A DNA stretch of 64,000 nucleotides from Streptomyces scopuliridis RB72 (GTDB lineage: Bacteria; Actinomycetota; Actinomycetes; Streptomycetales; Streptomycetaceae): the NCBI RefSeq assembly GCF_000718095.1, contig NZ_JOEI01000030.1, positions 1-64,000 on the forward strand. Reading direction: 5' to 3'. Every line of letters begins with the position of its first letter. Positions within the stretch are counted from its first letter, which is position 1. The position numbers and the translations under genes were made by a program. Under the pieces are notes generated by a model. The model was given only the letters and a program-made list of their open reading frames with translations. It was not told the origin of the DNA and did no database searches. Shown piece after piece: positions 18,871 through 27,394 of the stretch.

Positions 18871-19497
18871 ATGACGATCAAGGACGCCCCCGAGGAGTGG
18901 CGGGTCACCGCCACCTCGACGCCCTTCCGCGGCAACAAGACCAGTGTCCGTACGGATGATGTGGTCATGCCCGACGGTACGGTCGTGTCGCGCGACTACC
19001 AGGTCCACCCCGGATCCGTGGCGATCCTCGCGCTGGACGACGCGGGCCGGGTCCTTGTACTGCGCCAGTACCGGCACCCCGTCCGCCAGAAGCTCTGGGA
19101 GATCCCGGCCGGTCTGCTCGATGTGCCGGGCGAGAATCCACTGCACGCCGCCCAGCGCGAGCTGTACGAGGAGGCGCACGTCAAGGCCGAGGACTGGCGG
19201 GTGCTGACGGACGTCTACACCACGCCGGGCGGCTGCGACGAGGCGGTACGGATCTTCCTCGCCCGCGGCCTGTCGGAGGCGGAGGGCGAGCGCTTCGAAG
19301 TCTCCGAGGAGGAGGCGGACATGGAGCTGGCCCGGGTGGAGACGGCGGAGCTGGTACGGGGTGTGCTCGCCGGGGAACTGCACAACAACTGCCTGGCGGT
19401 GGGGGTGCTCGCGCTCACCGCGGCGCTGGCGGGCGACGGTATCGAGTCGCTCCGGCCGGCCGAGGCGCCCTGGCCCGCGCGTCCGTTCGAATCCTGA
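18871..19497 (+). CDS. NUDIX hydrolase, ADP-ribose pyrophosphatase type
   Basis: The 208-residue protein starts at the ATG at 18871 behind GGAGGA. It has the ADPRase-type layout: an N-terminal beta segment, then LWEIPAGLLDVPGE leading into AAQRELYEEAHV. The Nudix box keeps the metal-binding REL-EE core, but has one extra residue between the Gly and Glu and lacks the usual GU after EE. The family hydrolyses ADP-ribose to AMP and ribose 5-phosphate. It lies directly downstream of the pyrG terminator, the usual streptomycete arrangement. Confidence 0.9.
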   Translation: MTIKDAPEEWRVTATSTPFRGNKTSVRTDDVVMPDGTVVSRDYQVHPGSVAILALDDAGRVLVLRQYRHPVRQKLWEIPAGLLDVPGENPLHAAQRELYEEAHVKAEDWRVLTDVYTTPGGCDEAVRIFLARGLSEAEGERFEVSEEEADMELARVETAELVRGVLAGELHNNCLAVGVLALTAALAGDGIESLRPAEAPWPARPFES

Positions 19498-19686
19498 ATC
19501 GGTCCTGAACCGGGGCCTCTGCGCCCGGGCGTCGGATGATTCTCCAGTCTGAAAAAATGCTGATCCGATTGGGGGACATATCGGCCACGCTCTACCGTTC
19601 TCGTCGCTGAGAGTGAACTACGCTCGTACCGCCCGTGCGGAGACCCGCCGGGCTCGGCTCGTGCGCAGGCGGACGGAGCGTGGCCC

Positions 19687-22233
19687 GTGACGGATCAGGC
19701 GGTGGATGTGAGTGGCCCCGGCCGTCCGGGCGCCGGGGGAAAGCGCGGCAGCACCCGGAGCGGGAAGCCAACCGCCGTGGGAGCGAGTGAAACTGACGGG
19801 CCGTCGGACAAGCGGCGGAGCCGTTCCACATCGGCCGCCGAGAAGCGGGCGGCAGCGGGTTCCGAGACGAAAGGTACGGCCCGGGTGAGTGTCCCGGAGG
19901 ATCCCGAGGACGCGATCGACGCCGTGAGCACGAGTGGTACGGCCAGGCCGGCGCCGGACGGTGTGACGGAGCGTGGTGACACGCGGCAGGCGGTGTGCGT
20001 GGGCACGCGCACGGACGTATCAGACCTGGCGGACGGTTCCGACGGACCCGCCGGTCCGGTCCCGGCGGAGACCGGCCCCGGGGACGGCGCTCCGCGGTCC
20101 GGGCAGGGGGATCCGCCGTCGGGGCCGGGTGGTCTGCCGTCGGGACCCGGAGCCGGGTGTCTCTCCCCGGTCATTCCCGCCGAGCCGGCCGTCCCCCCTC
20201 CCGATCTCACGCGGCCGGTCGAGCCGCCGCCCCCCTCCGCCCGGACGGGCCCCGTGGGACCGCCGTCCGACGAGCGGGCGTTCTTCGGCAGGCAGCGGGA
20301 ACTCAAGGCCTTGCGCGGCGACATCGAGCGGGCCGGGCTCAACACGCTCTCCGGCCGCAAGGAGCCGCGCGCCCGGGTGCTGCTGATCGCGGGCCGGCCC
20401 GGCTCGGGCCGTACCGCGCTGGCCGAGGAGCTGACCCGCCAGCTGCGCGGCGGCTATCCGGACGGTGTCGTACGGACCCGGCTCACCGAGCCCGGCGGCG
20501 AGCCGGTGCCCACCGAGCGCACCGCGCGCGAGATCCTCAACGCGTTCGGCCTCGCCACCCCGCCCGGCGCGGGCGAGGACGAGCTGTCCGAGATGGTGCG
20601 CGAGGCGCTCTCCGCGCGGCGGGTGCTGCTGCTCCTCGATGACGCCGTCGACGCCGAGCAGGTCGATCCGCTGGTGCCCGACAACCCCGACTGCCTGGTG
20701 GTCGCGGTCGCGCAGGGCCCGCTGACCGGGATCCCCGACGTCCGTCCGTGCACGCTCGGCGGGATGGACGCCAAGGCCGCCATCGAGCTTCTCGGCCGGT
20801 TCACCGGCGCCGTCCGGATCACCGTCGATCCGCAGGCCGCCGAGTCGCTGGCCGAGGAGTGCGGGGGGCAGCCCTCCGCGCTCGTGCTGGCCGGCGGCTG
20901 GCTCGCCGCCCGGCCCACCGCGTCCGTCGCCGATGTGACCAAACAGCTGCGGGCCCTGCCCCACGACTGGGACCGGCCCGTCGGCGAACGGCCGCTCGCG
21001 CGCGCCTTCCATCTCGTCTACGAGACCCTGCCGTCGCCCGCCGCCCGGATACTGCGACTGCTCGCCCTCGCCCCCGCGGGCCTCGCCGACGCGCACACCG
21101 CGTCCGCGCTGGCCGGCTGTTCGGTCTCGGCCGCCAGGACCACACTGGACGATTTCGCCGCCCGGGGACTGCTCCGGGCGGTCGACACCGAGCAGTACGA
21201 GGTCCCCGGCTGTCTGGTCCCGCTGCTGCGCGCCGTCATGGAGGAGCACGACCGGCCCGCCGAGGTGCAGCTCGCCCGCGCGCGGATGCTGGAGCGGAGC
21301 GTACGGCTGCTCCAGTCCTGCCGCGCCGTCACCGACCCCGACGGCTCCCCGGCCCGCAAGAAGCTGGCCGAACTGCCCCGCGCGCTGCGCTTCCCGAACG
21401 CCGCGGCGGCGGCCGGATGGCTGTGCGCGCGACAGCCCGCGCTGCTGGCCTCCGCCCGGCTCGCGGTCGCCGACGGTGAGCTGGACACGCTGGCCAGGCG
21501 GCTGGTGGCCGCGCTGGTCAGGGCGCTGGCCGCGCACCGGGGCACCGAGGCGGCGGCGCCCGAGCTGTACGGGCTCCATCAGCTGGTGCTCGATATCGCC
21601 GAGCGGCGCGAGCTGCACCGCGAGCAGGCCGCCGCGCTGCTGAACATCGGCGATCTGGACGCTCAGACCGGCCGTACGCAGGACGCGCTCGCCCGCTACC
21701 GCGCCGCGCTGGACGCGGGAAGGACCGCGAACGATCTCTACGCCACCGGCCGCGCGATGGAATCCGTAGGCGGTGCCTACCAGGATCTGCGGGACTGGCA
21801 GCGGGCCGCCGACTGGTACGGCAGGGCGCTCGCGCAGCGGCTGAGCCGGGGCGAGCGCGCCGACGAGGCCCGGCTGTACGGCCGCCTCGGCACCGTCTTC
21901 ACCTACGCGGGGCTGTACGGCGAGGCGCTGCGCAACTGGCGGGCCGCCGCCGCGGGCTACCGCAGGCTGCGCGATCTCCCGGGCCAGGCGCGGGCGTTGA
22001 GCGAGGCGGCCCGGGTCCAGGAGTACGCGGGCCGGCCGCAGGAGTCGCTGCGCACCTGCCAGGAGGCGGTCGAGTGGGCGCGGCTGGCCGGGGACGAACG
22101 GCTCCAGGCCGCGCTCCAGCTCAGGCTGGCCGACACCCTGGACCGGCTCGGCGATCCGACCGCGGCGAGGCTGCACCGGGCCACGGCCGATCGTCTGCTG
22201 GAAACGGAGGGAAAACACCTACGAAATCCGTAG
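19687..22233 (+). CDS. STAND/NB-ARC-like ATPase with C-terminal TPR repeats
   Basis: The 848-residue protein from the GTG at 19687 has a disordered Pro/Gly/Ser-rich first 195 residues. A nucleotide-binding domain follows: FFGRQRELKAL, P-loop IAGRPGSGRTALA near 236-246 and Walker B VLLLLDDAVDAEQ near 314. After a helical winged-helix-like region, TPR units occupy about residues 640-840 (ALARYRAALDAGRTAND, WYGRALAQRLSRGERADE). This is the AAA/STAND signal-switch layout seen in SARP-like and NB-ARC regulators, but there is no DNA-binding or effector domain at either end. It lies between the NUDIX gene and ald. Function unknown. Confidence 0.85.
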   Translation: MTDQAVDVSGPGRPGAGGKRGSTRSGKPTAVGASETDGPSDKRRSRSTSAAEKRAAAGSETKGTARVSVPEDPEDAIDAVSTSGTARPAPDGVTERGDTRQAVCVGTRTDVSDLADGSDGPAGPVPAETGPGDGAPRSGQGDPPSGPGGLPSGPGAGCLSPVIPAEPAVPPPDLTRPVEPPPPSARTGPVGPPSDERAFFGRQRELKALRGDIERAGLNTLSGRKEPRARVLLIAGRPGSGRTALAEELTRQLRGGYPDGVVRTRLTEPGGEPVPTERTAREILNAFGLATPPGAGEDELSEMVREALSARRVLLLLDDAVDAEQVDPLVPDNPDCLVVAVAQGPLTGIPDVRPCTLGGMDAKAAIELLGRFTGAVRITVDPQAAESLAEECGGQPSALVLAGGWLAARPTASVADVTKQLRALPHDWDRPVGERPLARAFHLVYETLPSPAARILRLLALAPAGLADAHTASALAGCSVSAARTTLDDFAARGLLRAVDTEQYEVPGCLVPLLRAVMEEHDRPAEVQLARARMLERSVRLLQSCRAVTDPDGSPARKKLAELPRALRFPNAAAAAGWLCARQPALLASARLAVADGELDTLARRLVAALVRALAAHRGTEAAAPELYGLHQLVLDIAERRELHREQAAALLNIGDLDAQTGRTQDALARYRAALDAGRTANDLYATGRAMESVGGAYQDLRDWQRAADWYGRALAQRLSRGERADEARLYGRLGTVFTYAGLYGEALRNWRAAAAGYRRLRDLPGQARALSEAARVQEYAGRPQESLRTCQEAVEWARLAGDERLQAALQLRLADTLDRLGDPTAARLHRATADRLLETEGKHLRNP

Positions 22234-22407
22234 CGCTTCGGCTGGGGATTGATGCTTTGCAAGGCTAGACACCAACAAATCCTTCATTAAACTGGCTACG
22301 CCGCACCCCCCGCGGCGTCTGCCCGTGCGCCACGCGTGCCCGGGTATGTATGGGATCGCCCCTGGACATCCCCCGGACATCCCCTGAGCCAAGGACCGTG
22401 ATCTGCC

Positions 22408-23523
22408 GTGTTGGTCGGTATCCCCCGCGAGGTCAAGAACAACGAGTTCCGGGTGGCCATCACCCCGGCCGGCGTCCATGAGCTGGTACGCCAGGGGCAT
22501 GAGGTCGTCATCGAGCGGAACGCCGGCTCCGGCTCCTCGATCACGGACGAGGAGTTCGACGCGGCCGGCGCCCGGATACTGGCCACCGCCGACGAGGTCT
22601 GGGCCGCCGCCGATCTGCTGCTGAAGGTCAAGGAGCCGGTCGCCGAGGAGTACCACCGGCTGCGCAAGGGCCAGACGCTGTTCACGTATCTGCACCTCGC
22701 CGCCTCCCGCGCGTGCACCGACGCCCTGCTGGACTCCGGCACCACCGCCATCGCGTACGAGACCGTCGAGACCGCGAACCGCGCGCTGCCGCTGCTCGCC
22801 CCGATGTCCGAGGTCGCGGGCCGGCTGGCGCCGCAGGTCGGCGCGTACCACCTGATGCGCTCGGCCGGCGGCCGGGGCGTGCTGCCGGGCGGTGTGCCCG
22901 GTACGGCGGCCGGCCGGGCCGTCGTCATCGGCGGCGGTGTCTCGGGCTGGAACGCCACGCAGATCGCCGTCGGTATGGGCTTCCATGTGACGCTGCTCGA
23001 CCGGGACATCAACAAGCTGCGCGAGGCCGACAGGATCTTCGGCACGAAGGTCCAGACCATTGTCTCCAACGCCTTCGAACTGGAGAAGGCGGTTGTCGAG
23101 GCGGACCTCGTCGTCGGGGCCGTTCTCATCCCCGGCGCGAAGGCGCCGAAGCTGGTCACCAACGAGCTTGTCGCCAAGATGAAGCCCGGAAGTGTACTTG
23201 TCGACATTGCGATTGATCAGGGCGGCTGCTTCGAGGATTCGCGGCCGACGACGCACGCCGAGCCGACCTTCCGGGTCCATGACTCGGTCTTCTACTGCGT
23301 GGCCAACATGCCGGGCGCCGTCCCGCACACCTCCACGTACGCGCTGACCAACGCCACGCTGCCGTACATCGTGGAGCTCGCGAACCGCGGCTGGCTCGAC
23401 GCGCTGCGCCGGGACCCGGCGCTCGCCAGGGGCCTCAACACCCATGAGGGCCAGGTCATTTACCGCGAGGTCGCCGAGGCCCATGGGCTGGATCACGCCG
23501 AATTGGCCGCGCTTCTGGGCTGA
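22408..23523 (+). CDS. ald: Alanine dehydrogenase
   Basis: Alanine dehydrogenase interconverts L-alanine with pyruvate and ammonia using NAD. The 371-residue length, the opening MLVGIPREVKNNEFRVAITP, LLLKVKEPV (substrate lysine), TYLHLAA (catalytic histidine) and the NAD-binding GGGVSGWNATQIAVGMG near residue 172 all match. The start is GTG. It contributes to alanine catabolism and to redox balance under low oxygen. An 8-bp stem 33 bases after the stop (23556-23563 with 23579-23586) is a weak candidate terminator. Confidence 0.96.
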   Translation: MLVGIPREVKNNEFRVAITPAGVHELVRQGHEVVIERNAGSGSSITDEEFDAAGARILATADEVWAAADLLLKVKEPVAEEYHRLRKGQTLFTYLHLAASRACTDALLDSGTTAIAYETVETANRALPLLAPMSEVAGRLAPQVGAYHLMRSAGGRGVLPGGVPGTAAGRAVVIGGGVSGWNATQIAVGMGFHVTLLDRDINKLREADRIFGTKVQTIVSNAFELEKAVVEADLVVGAVLIPGAKAPKLVTNELVAKMKPGSVLVDIAIDQGGCFEDSRPTTHAEPTFRVHDSVFYCVANMPGAVPHTSTYALTNATLPYIVELANRGWLDALRRDPALARGLNTHEGQVIYREVAEAHGLDHAELAALLG

Positions 23524-23863
23524 TGTGTCAACGCGCTTCGTCAACATCGCGCCAGCGGCCGGATCTTGCGCAGCGAGGTCCGGCCGTACGCGTGTCCGGT
23601 GGCCGCCGAACGGCGGGTCAACACGCCTCGAACGTAATGCTTTCAACCGTTTCGCGCGTCGGCGAAACATGCCGGGCACGCCTTGGTGAGAGGCTTGTGC
23701 GCCCTTGACAGAGAGGTGTTCCGTTGCCGACACATCGGGCCGGGTCCGGCGGATTGTGTTGCTGCGAAGCGGTGACACGCCATAGAGTCGCCAACCGTCG
23801 GCATGGTGCCACGCTGACCTATCGATAAGTTTCCTGGTCCCGTCCAAGGAGGTAAGACGACTT
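23524..23863 (+). other. Promoter region of the parA-scp operon
   Basis: No gene is seen in these 340 bases. A promoter candidate has TTGCTG at 23759-23764 and TAGAGT at 23783-23788 with an 18-base spacer. A second TTGACA occurs at 23705-23710 without a good -10 partner. A strong ribosome site (AAGGAGGT) at about 23846-23853 serves the GTG at 23864. The predicted leader is about 70 bases. Confidence 0.6.
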
Positions 23864-25027
23864 GTGAATGAGTCGACATTTACTCCCGGGGGTGGTCAAT
23901 CAGGAATGCCTGTGAGGAGCCAGAGCCCGTCGTCCGGGCTCAAGGCTGTCGGCTCCGTAGCGGTCCGCACCTTCGCCACCCACCAGCACATGACGACAGC
24001 CCACCAGATGATGGACGGCCAACACGTGAACGCCATGGCCGGCAACGAGGGTGGCCGAGAGTCCACTCCATTCGCCGACTACGACGAAGTGCCCGAGGGG
24101 CACTTCTACGACCCCGACGCCGAGTACGAGCCCGACCCCGAGTACGCGGCCACCCTCGCCCCCGACGCCGCCCGCCAGCGTCGCGAGCGGATCGGCCCGA
24201 CCGGGCGTCCCCTGCCGTACTTCCCGATCCCGGGCCCGCTCACCGACCACGGCCCCGCGAAGATCATCGCGATGTGCAACCAGAAGGGCGGCGTCGGCAA
24301 GACGACGTCGACCATCAACCTGGGTGCCGCGCTCGCGGAGTACGGCCGGCGTGTGCTGCTCGTCGACTTCGACCCGCAGGGAGCCCTGTCGGTCGGTCTC
24401 GGTGTGAACCCGATGGAGCTGGACCTCACCGTCTACAACCTGCTCATGGAGCGGGGCATGGCGGCCGACGAGGTGCTGCTGAAGACCGCCGTGCCCAACA
24501 TGGACCTGCTGCCGAGCAATATCGATCTCTCGGCCGCGGAAGTGCAGTTGGTGAGCGAGGTGGCGCGCGAGTCCACGCTCCAGCGGGCGCTGAAGCCGCT
24601 GATGCAGGACTACGACTACATCGTGATCGACTGTCAGCCCTCGCTCGGTCTGCTGACCGTGAACGCGCTGACCGCCGCGCACAAGGTGATCGTGCCGCTG
24701 GAGTGCGAGTTCTTCGCGCTGCGCGGGGTGGCGCTGCTCACGGAGACCATCGAGAAGGTCCAGGAGCGGCTCAACCCCGAGCTGGAACTCGACGGCATCC
24801 TCGCCACGATGTACGACTCCCGTACGGTGCACAGCCGTGAGGTCCTCGCGCGCGTGGTCGAGGCCTTCGACGATCACGTCTACCACACGGTGATCGGGCG
24901 GACCGTACGCTTCCCGGAGACCACGGTCGCCGGTGAGCCGATCACCACGTACGCCTCGAACTCCGTGGGCGCCGCCGCGTATCGCCAGCTCGCCAGGGAG
25001 GTGCTCGCCCGGTGTCACGCCGAGTGA
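23864..25027 (+). CDS. ParA family ATPase (chromosome-partitioning type) with long N-terminal extension
   Basis: The 387-residue protein has about 130 extra residues, acidic and probably disordered, before a complete ParA/Soj ATPase: deviant Walker A CNQKGGVGKTTSTINLG near 139, Walker A' VLLVDFDPQGALS and the DYIVIDCQPSLGLLTVNAL segment. It is not the parAB copy found near oriC in streptomycetes (no ParB beside it), so it is a second ParA-like protein. The genes downstream are scpA and scpB, pointing to a role in nucleoid organisation alongside condensin. The GTG start has AAGGAGGT upstream. It overlaps the next gene by 16 bases. Confidence 0.93.
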   Translation: MNESTFTPGGGQSGMPVRSQSPSSGLKAVGSVAVRTFATHQHMTTAHQMMDGQHVNAMAGNEGGRESTPFADYDEVPEGHFYDPDAEYEPDPEYAATLAPDAARQRRERIGPTGRPLPYFPIPGPLTDHGPAKIIAMCNQKGGVGKTTSTINLGAALAEYGRRVLLVDFDPQGALSVGLGVNPMELDLTVYNLLMERGMAADEVLLKTAVPNMDLLPSNIDLSAAEVQLVSEVARESTLQRALKPLMQDYDYIVIDCQPSLGLLTVNALTAAHKVIVPLECEFFALRGVALLTETIEKVQERLNPELELDGILATMYDSRTVHSREVLARVVEAFDDHVYHTVIGRTVRFPETTVAGEPITTYASNSVGAAAYRQLAREVLARCHAE

Positions 25028-25626
25028 GTCTGCCCGGGGCCGACGAGCTGTTCCGTACGACCGGGGGCATGGCGCTGCAGTCCTCCTCGCCGGCGGACCG
25101 GCGCAGGAACGCCAACGGCGAGCCCCGGGTGCCCGCTCCGGCGGGCGAGAGCGATCCGTCCGGCGACGCGGCGGGCGCCGCCTCCTCCACCGCGGTGGAG
25201 GAGCACTCCGCCGCCGGTACGGACGCCCAGGCGCCGTCCCGGAGCCGGACCGCCGACGCGGAGCAGGCCGCCTCCGCGGTGAAGGGACGACGGCCGCAGG
25301 AGGCCGCTTCCGCGTCCTCCGCGGGCCAGGGGCAGGGTCAGGGCCAGCCGGGGGCCGCCGGGCCGCAGGGCGGGCAGCAGCGCCGCCGGGGACGTGGCGC
25401 CAACCGCCGCCCCAGCGGACGCGAACGGCACGACGAGAAGATCACGGTCTATGTCTCGGCCGAGGAACTGATGGACCTCGAACACGCGCGGCTCGTGCTG
25501 CGCGGTGAGCACGGACTCGCCGTGGACCGCGGCCGGATCGTCCGCGAGGCCGTCGCCGTGGTCCTCGCCGACCTCGAATCGCGCGGCGACGCGAGCATCC
25601 TCGTGCGGCGCCTGCGCGGGCGCTGA
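25012..25626 (+). CDS. Small protein with a C-terminal ribbon-helix-helix-like segment, partner of the ParA-like ATPase
   Basis: This 204-residue product starts at a GTG inside the parA 3' end. The first 135 residues are disordered and rich in Ala, Ser, Gln and Gly. The last 65 are folded: EKITVYVSAEELMDLEHARL, then GLAVDRGRIVREAVAVVLAD. A short beta strand followed by two helices, the second with an Arg-Ile-Val-Arg-Glu-Ala pattern, resembles ribbon-helix-helix DNA-binding proteins such as small ParB substitutes. The overlap with parA implies equimolar production. DNA binding and a ParB-like role are inference; no such function is established to my knowledge. Confidence 0.72.
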   Translation: MSRRVSLPGADELFRTTGGMALQSSSPADRRRNANGEPRVPAPAGESDPSGDAAGAASSTAVEEHSAAGTDAQAPSRSRTADAEQAASAVKGRRPQEAASASSAGQGQGQGQPGAAGPQGGQQRRRGRGANRRPSGRERHDEKITVYVSAEELMDLEHARLVLRGEHGLAVDRGRIVREAVAVVLADLESRGDASILVRRLRGR

Positions 25627-25673
25627 AGATAGCCTGCGCGGGCCGCCACTCCGCTCCCGCCCCCAGGACCTCG

Positions 25674-26735
25674 ATGCCCCCGCCCCCCGGTCTCCACCGC
25701 CCGTCCCGCCGCACCCTGGGCCGCGGGCCAGGGGCGTCGGTGCCCGAGCCGGCTCCCGTACCGGAGCCTGTGGCGGAGCACGCTCCCGAGCCCGCTCCCG
25801 TACCGGAGCCCGTGGTGGAGCCGGCTCCCGCGCCAGCGCCGGAGCCGGTGCCCGAGCCCGCTCCTGTGTCGGAGGCCGCGCCCGGTGACGGGCGGTTCAC
25901 CGTACGGCTGGTGAACTTCGAGGGCCCCTTCGACCTGCTGCTCCAGCTCATCTCCAAGCACAAGCTGGATGTGACCGAGGTCGCGCTGTCGAAGGTCACC
26001 GACGAGTTCATGGCGCACATCCGCGCCATGGGGCCGGACTGGGACCTCGACCAGACCACCGAGTTCCTGGTCGTCGCGGCGACGCTGCTGGATCTGAAGG
26101 CCGCCCGGCTGCTGCCCGCCGCCGAGGTCGAGGACGAAGCCGATCTCGCGCTGCTCGAAGCGCGGGACCTGCTCTTCGCGCGGCTCCTCCAGTACCGCGC
26201 GTACAAACAGGTCGCGGAGATCTTCAGCGAGCGCCTGGACACCGAGGCCCGGCGCTATCCCCGTACCGTCGGACTGGAGCCGCACCACGCCGCGCTGCTC
26301 CCCGAGGTCGTGATCAGCATCGGGCCCGAGGGCTTCGCCCGGCTCGCCGTGAAGGCGATGCAGCCCAAGCCCAGGCCGCAGGTGTACGTGGAGCACATCC
26401 ACGCGCCGCTGGTGTCGGTGCGGGAACAGGCGGGGATCGTCGTCGCGCGGCTGCGGGAGCGCGGCGAGATCAGCTTCCTGGCGCTCGCCGAGGACGCCGC
26501 GGACACCCTCACCGTCGTGGCGCGCTTCCTGGCGCTGCTGGAGCTCTACCGGGAGCGTGCCGTCGCCCTGGACCAGGAGGAGGCGCTCGGCACGCTCATG
26601 GTCCGCTGGACGGGCGGGGACGGTGATGTGGAGGCGGCCGTCACGGACGAGTTCGACCGTGAGTCCGGGCCGGCCGACGAAACGGGCGGGAAGCCGGCCG
26701 ACGGAACGGACGAGAAGAAGAGGGTGACGGCGTGA
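25674..26735 (+). CDS. scpA: Segregation and condensation protein A
   Basis: ScpA is the kleisin that bridges SMC heads in bacterial condensin. The family part begins at about residue 75 with FTVRLVNFEGPFDLLLQLIS and ends in a helical C-terminal region (FLALLELYRERAVAL) that contacts the SMC head. Ahead of it is an unusual 60-residue Pro-Glu-Ala repeat (VPEPAPVPEPV type), and a charged tail follows. The start used is the ATG at 25674 with AGGA five bases upstream. It overlaps scpB by four bases (GTGA). Confidence 0.93.
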   Translation: MPPPPGLHRPSRRTLGRGPGASVPEPAPVPEPVAEHAPEPAPVPEPVVEPAPAPAPEPVPEPAPVSEAAPGDGRFTVRLVNFEGPFDLLLQLISKHKLDVTEVALSKVTDEFMAHIRAMGPDWDLDQTTEFLVVAATLLDLKAARLLPAAEVEDEADLALLEARDLLFARLLQYRAYKQVAEIFSERLDTEARRYPRTVGLEPHHAALLPEVVISIGPEGFARLAVKAMQPKPRPQVYVEHIHAPLVSVREQAGIVVARLRERGEISFLALAEDAADTLTVVARFLALLELYRERAVALDQEEALGTLMVRWTGGDGDVEAAVTDEFDRESGPADETGGKPADGTDEKKRVTA

Positions 26736-27394
26736 GCGAGAGGGAGAGGGAGCGGGACCAGGCGAGGGAGCGGGCGGTGGGTACGGTCGCGGAGCTGGAC
26801 CTCAAGCCCGCGCTGGAGGCGGTCCTCATGGTCGTCGACGAGCCCGCCACCGAGGAACATCTCGCCAAGGTGCTCGACCGCCCCCGGCGGGCCGTCGCCG
26901 ACGCGCTGCGCGAGCTGGCCGACGAGTACAGCGTGCAGCGCCGGGGCTTCGAGCTGCGGCTGATCGCCGGCGGCTGGCGCTTCTACACCCGGCCCGAGTA
27001 CGCGGAGGCCGTGGAGGCGTTCGTACTCGACGGCCAGCAGGCCCGGCTCACGCAGGCCGCGCTGGAGACGCTGGCGGTCGTCGCGTACCGCCAGCCCGTG
27101 AGCCGTTCCAGGGTCTCGGCGGTGCGCGGGGTGAACTGTGACGGCGTCATGCGGACCCTGCTCCAGCGCGGGCTGGTGGAGGAGGCGGGCGCGGAACCCG
27201 AAACAGGTGCGATCCTGTACAGGACGACGAACTACTTTTTGGAGCGGATGGGCCTGCGGGGCCTGGACGAGCTCCCGGAACTCGCGCCCTTCCTCCCCGA
27301 GGCGGACGCGATCGAGGCCGAGAGCCAGGAAGGCGTTCCGTCGTTCGATCCGGACGCACCGGATACCCACGCAGACGACAAGACGGAACTTTGA
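26732..27394 (+). CDS. scpB: Segregation and condensation protein B
   Basis: The 220-residue protein is ScpB, which dimerises and binds ScpA in the SMC condensin. It contains two winged-helix domains: LKPALEAVLMVVDEPATEEH opens the first, and LTQAALETLAVVAYRQPVSR with VSAVRGVNCDGVMRTLLQRG marks the second. It begins with a charged Arg/Glu run. The GTG start lies in the scpA stop (GTGA), and its own stop overlaps the rluB start, so translation of all three is coupled. Confidence 0.95.
   Translation: MSERERERDQARERAVGTVAELDLKPALEAVLMVVDEPATEEHLAKVLDRPRRAVADALRELADEYSVQRRGFELRLIAGGWRFYTRPEYAEAVEAFVLDGQQARLTQAALETLAVVAYRQPVSRSRVSAVRGVNCDGVMRTLLQRGLVEEAGAEPETGAILYRTTNYFLERMGLRGLDELPELAPFLPEADAIEAESQEGVPSFDPDAPDTHADDKTEL

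Noticed and set aside
19475..19500. GTTCGAATCC resembling a tRNA T-arm
   Set aside because: It lies at the end of the NUDIX coding frame, and no acceptor stem, D-arm or anticodon arm can be formed around it.
23705..23745. TTGACA as the main promoter of the parA operon
   Set aside because: No reasonable -10 lies 16-19 bases downstream; the TTGCTG/TAGAGT pair nearby is better placed.
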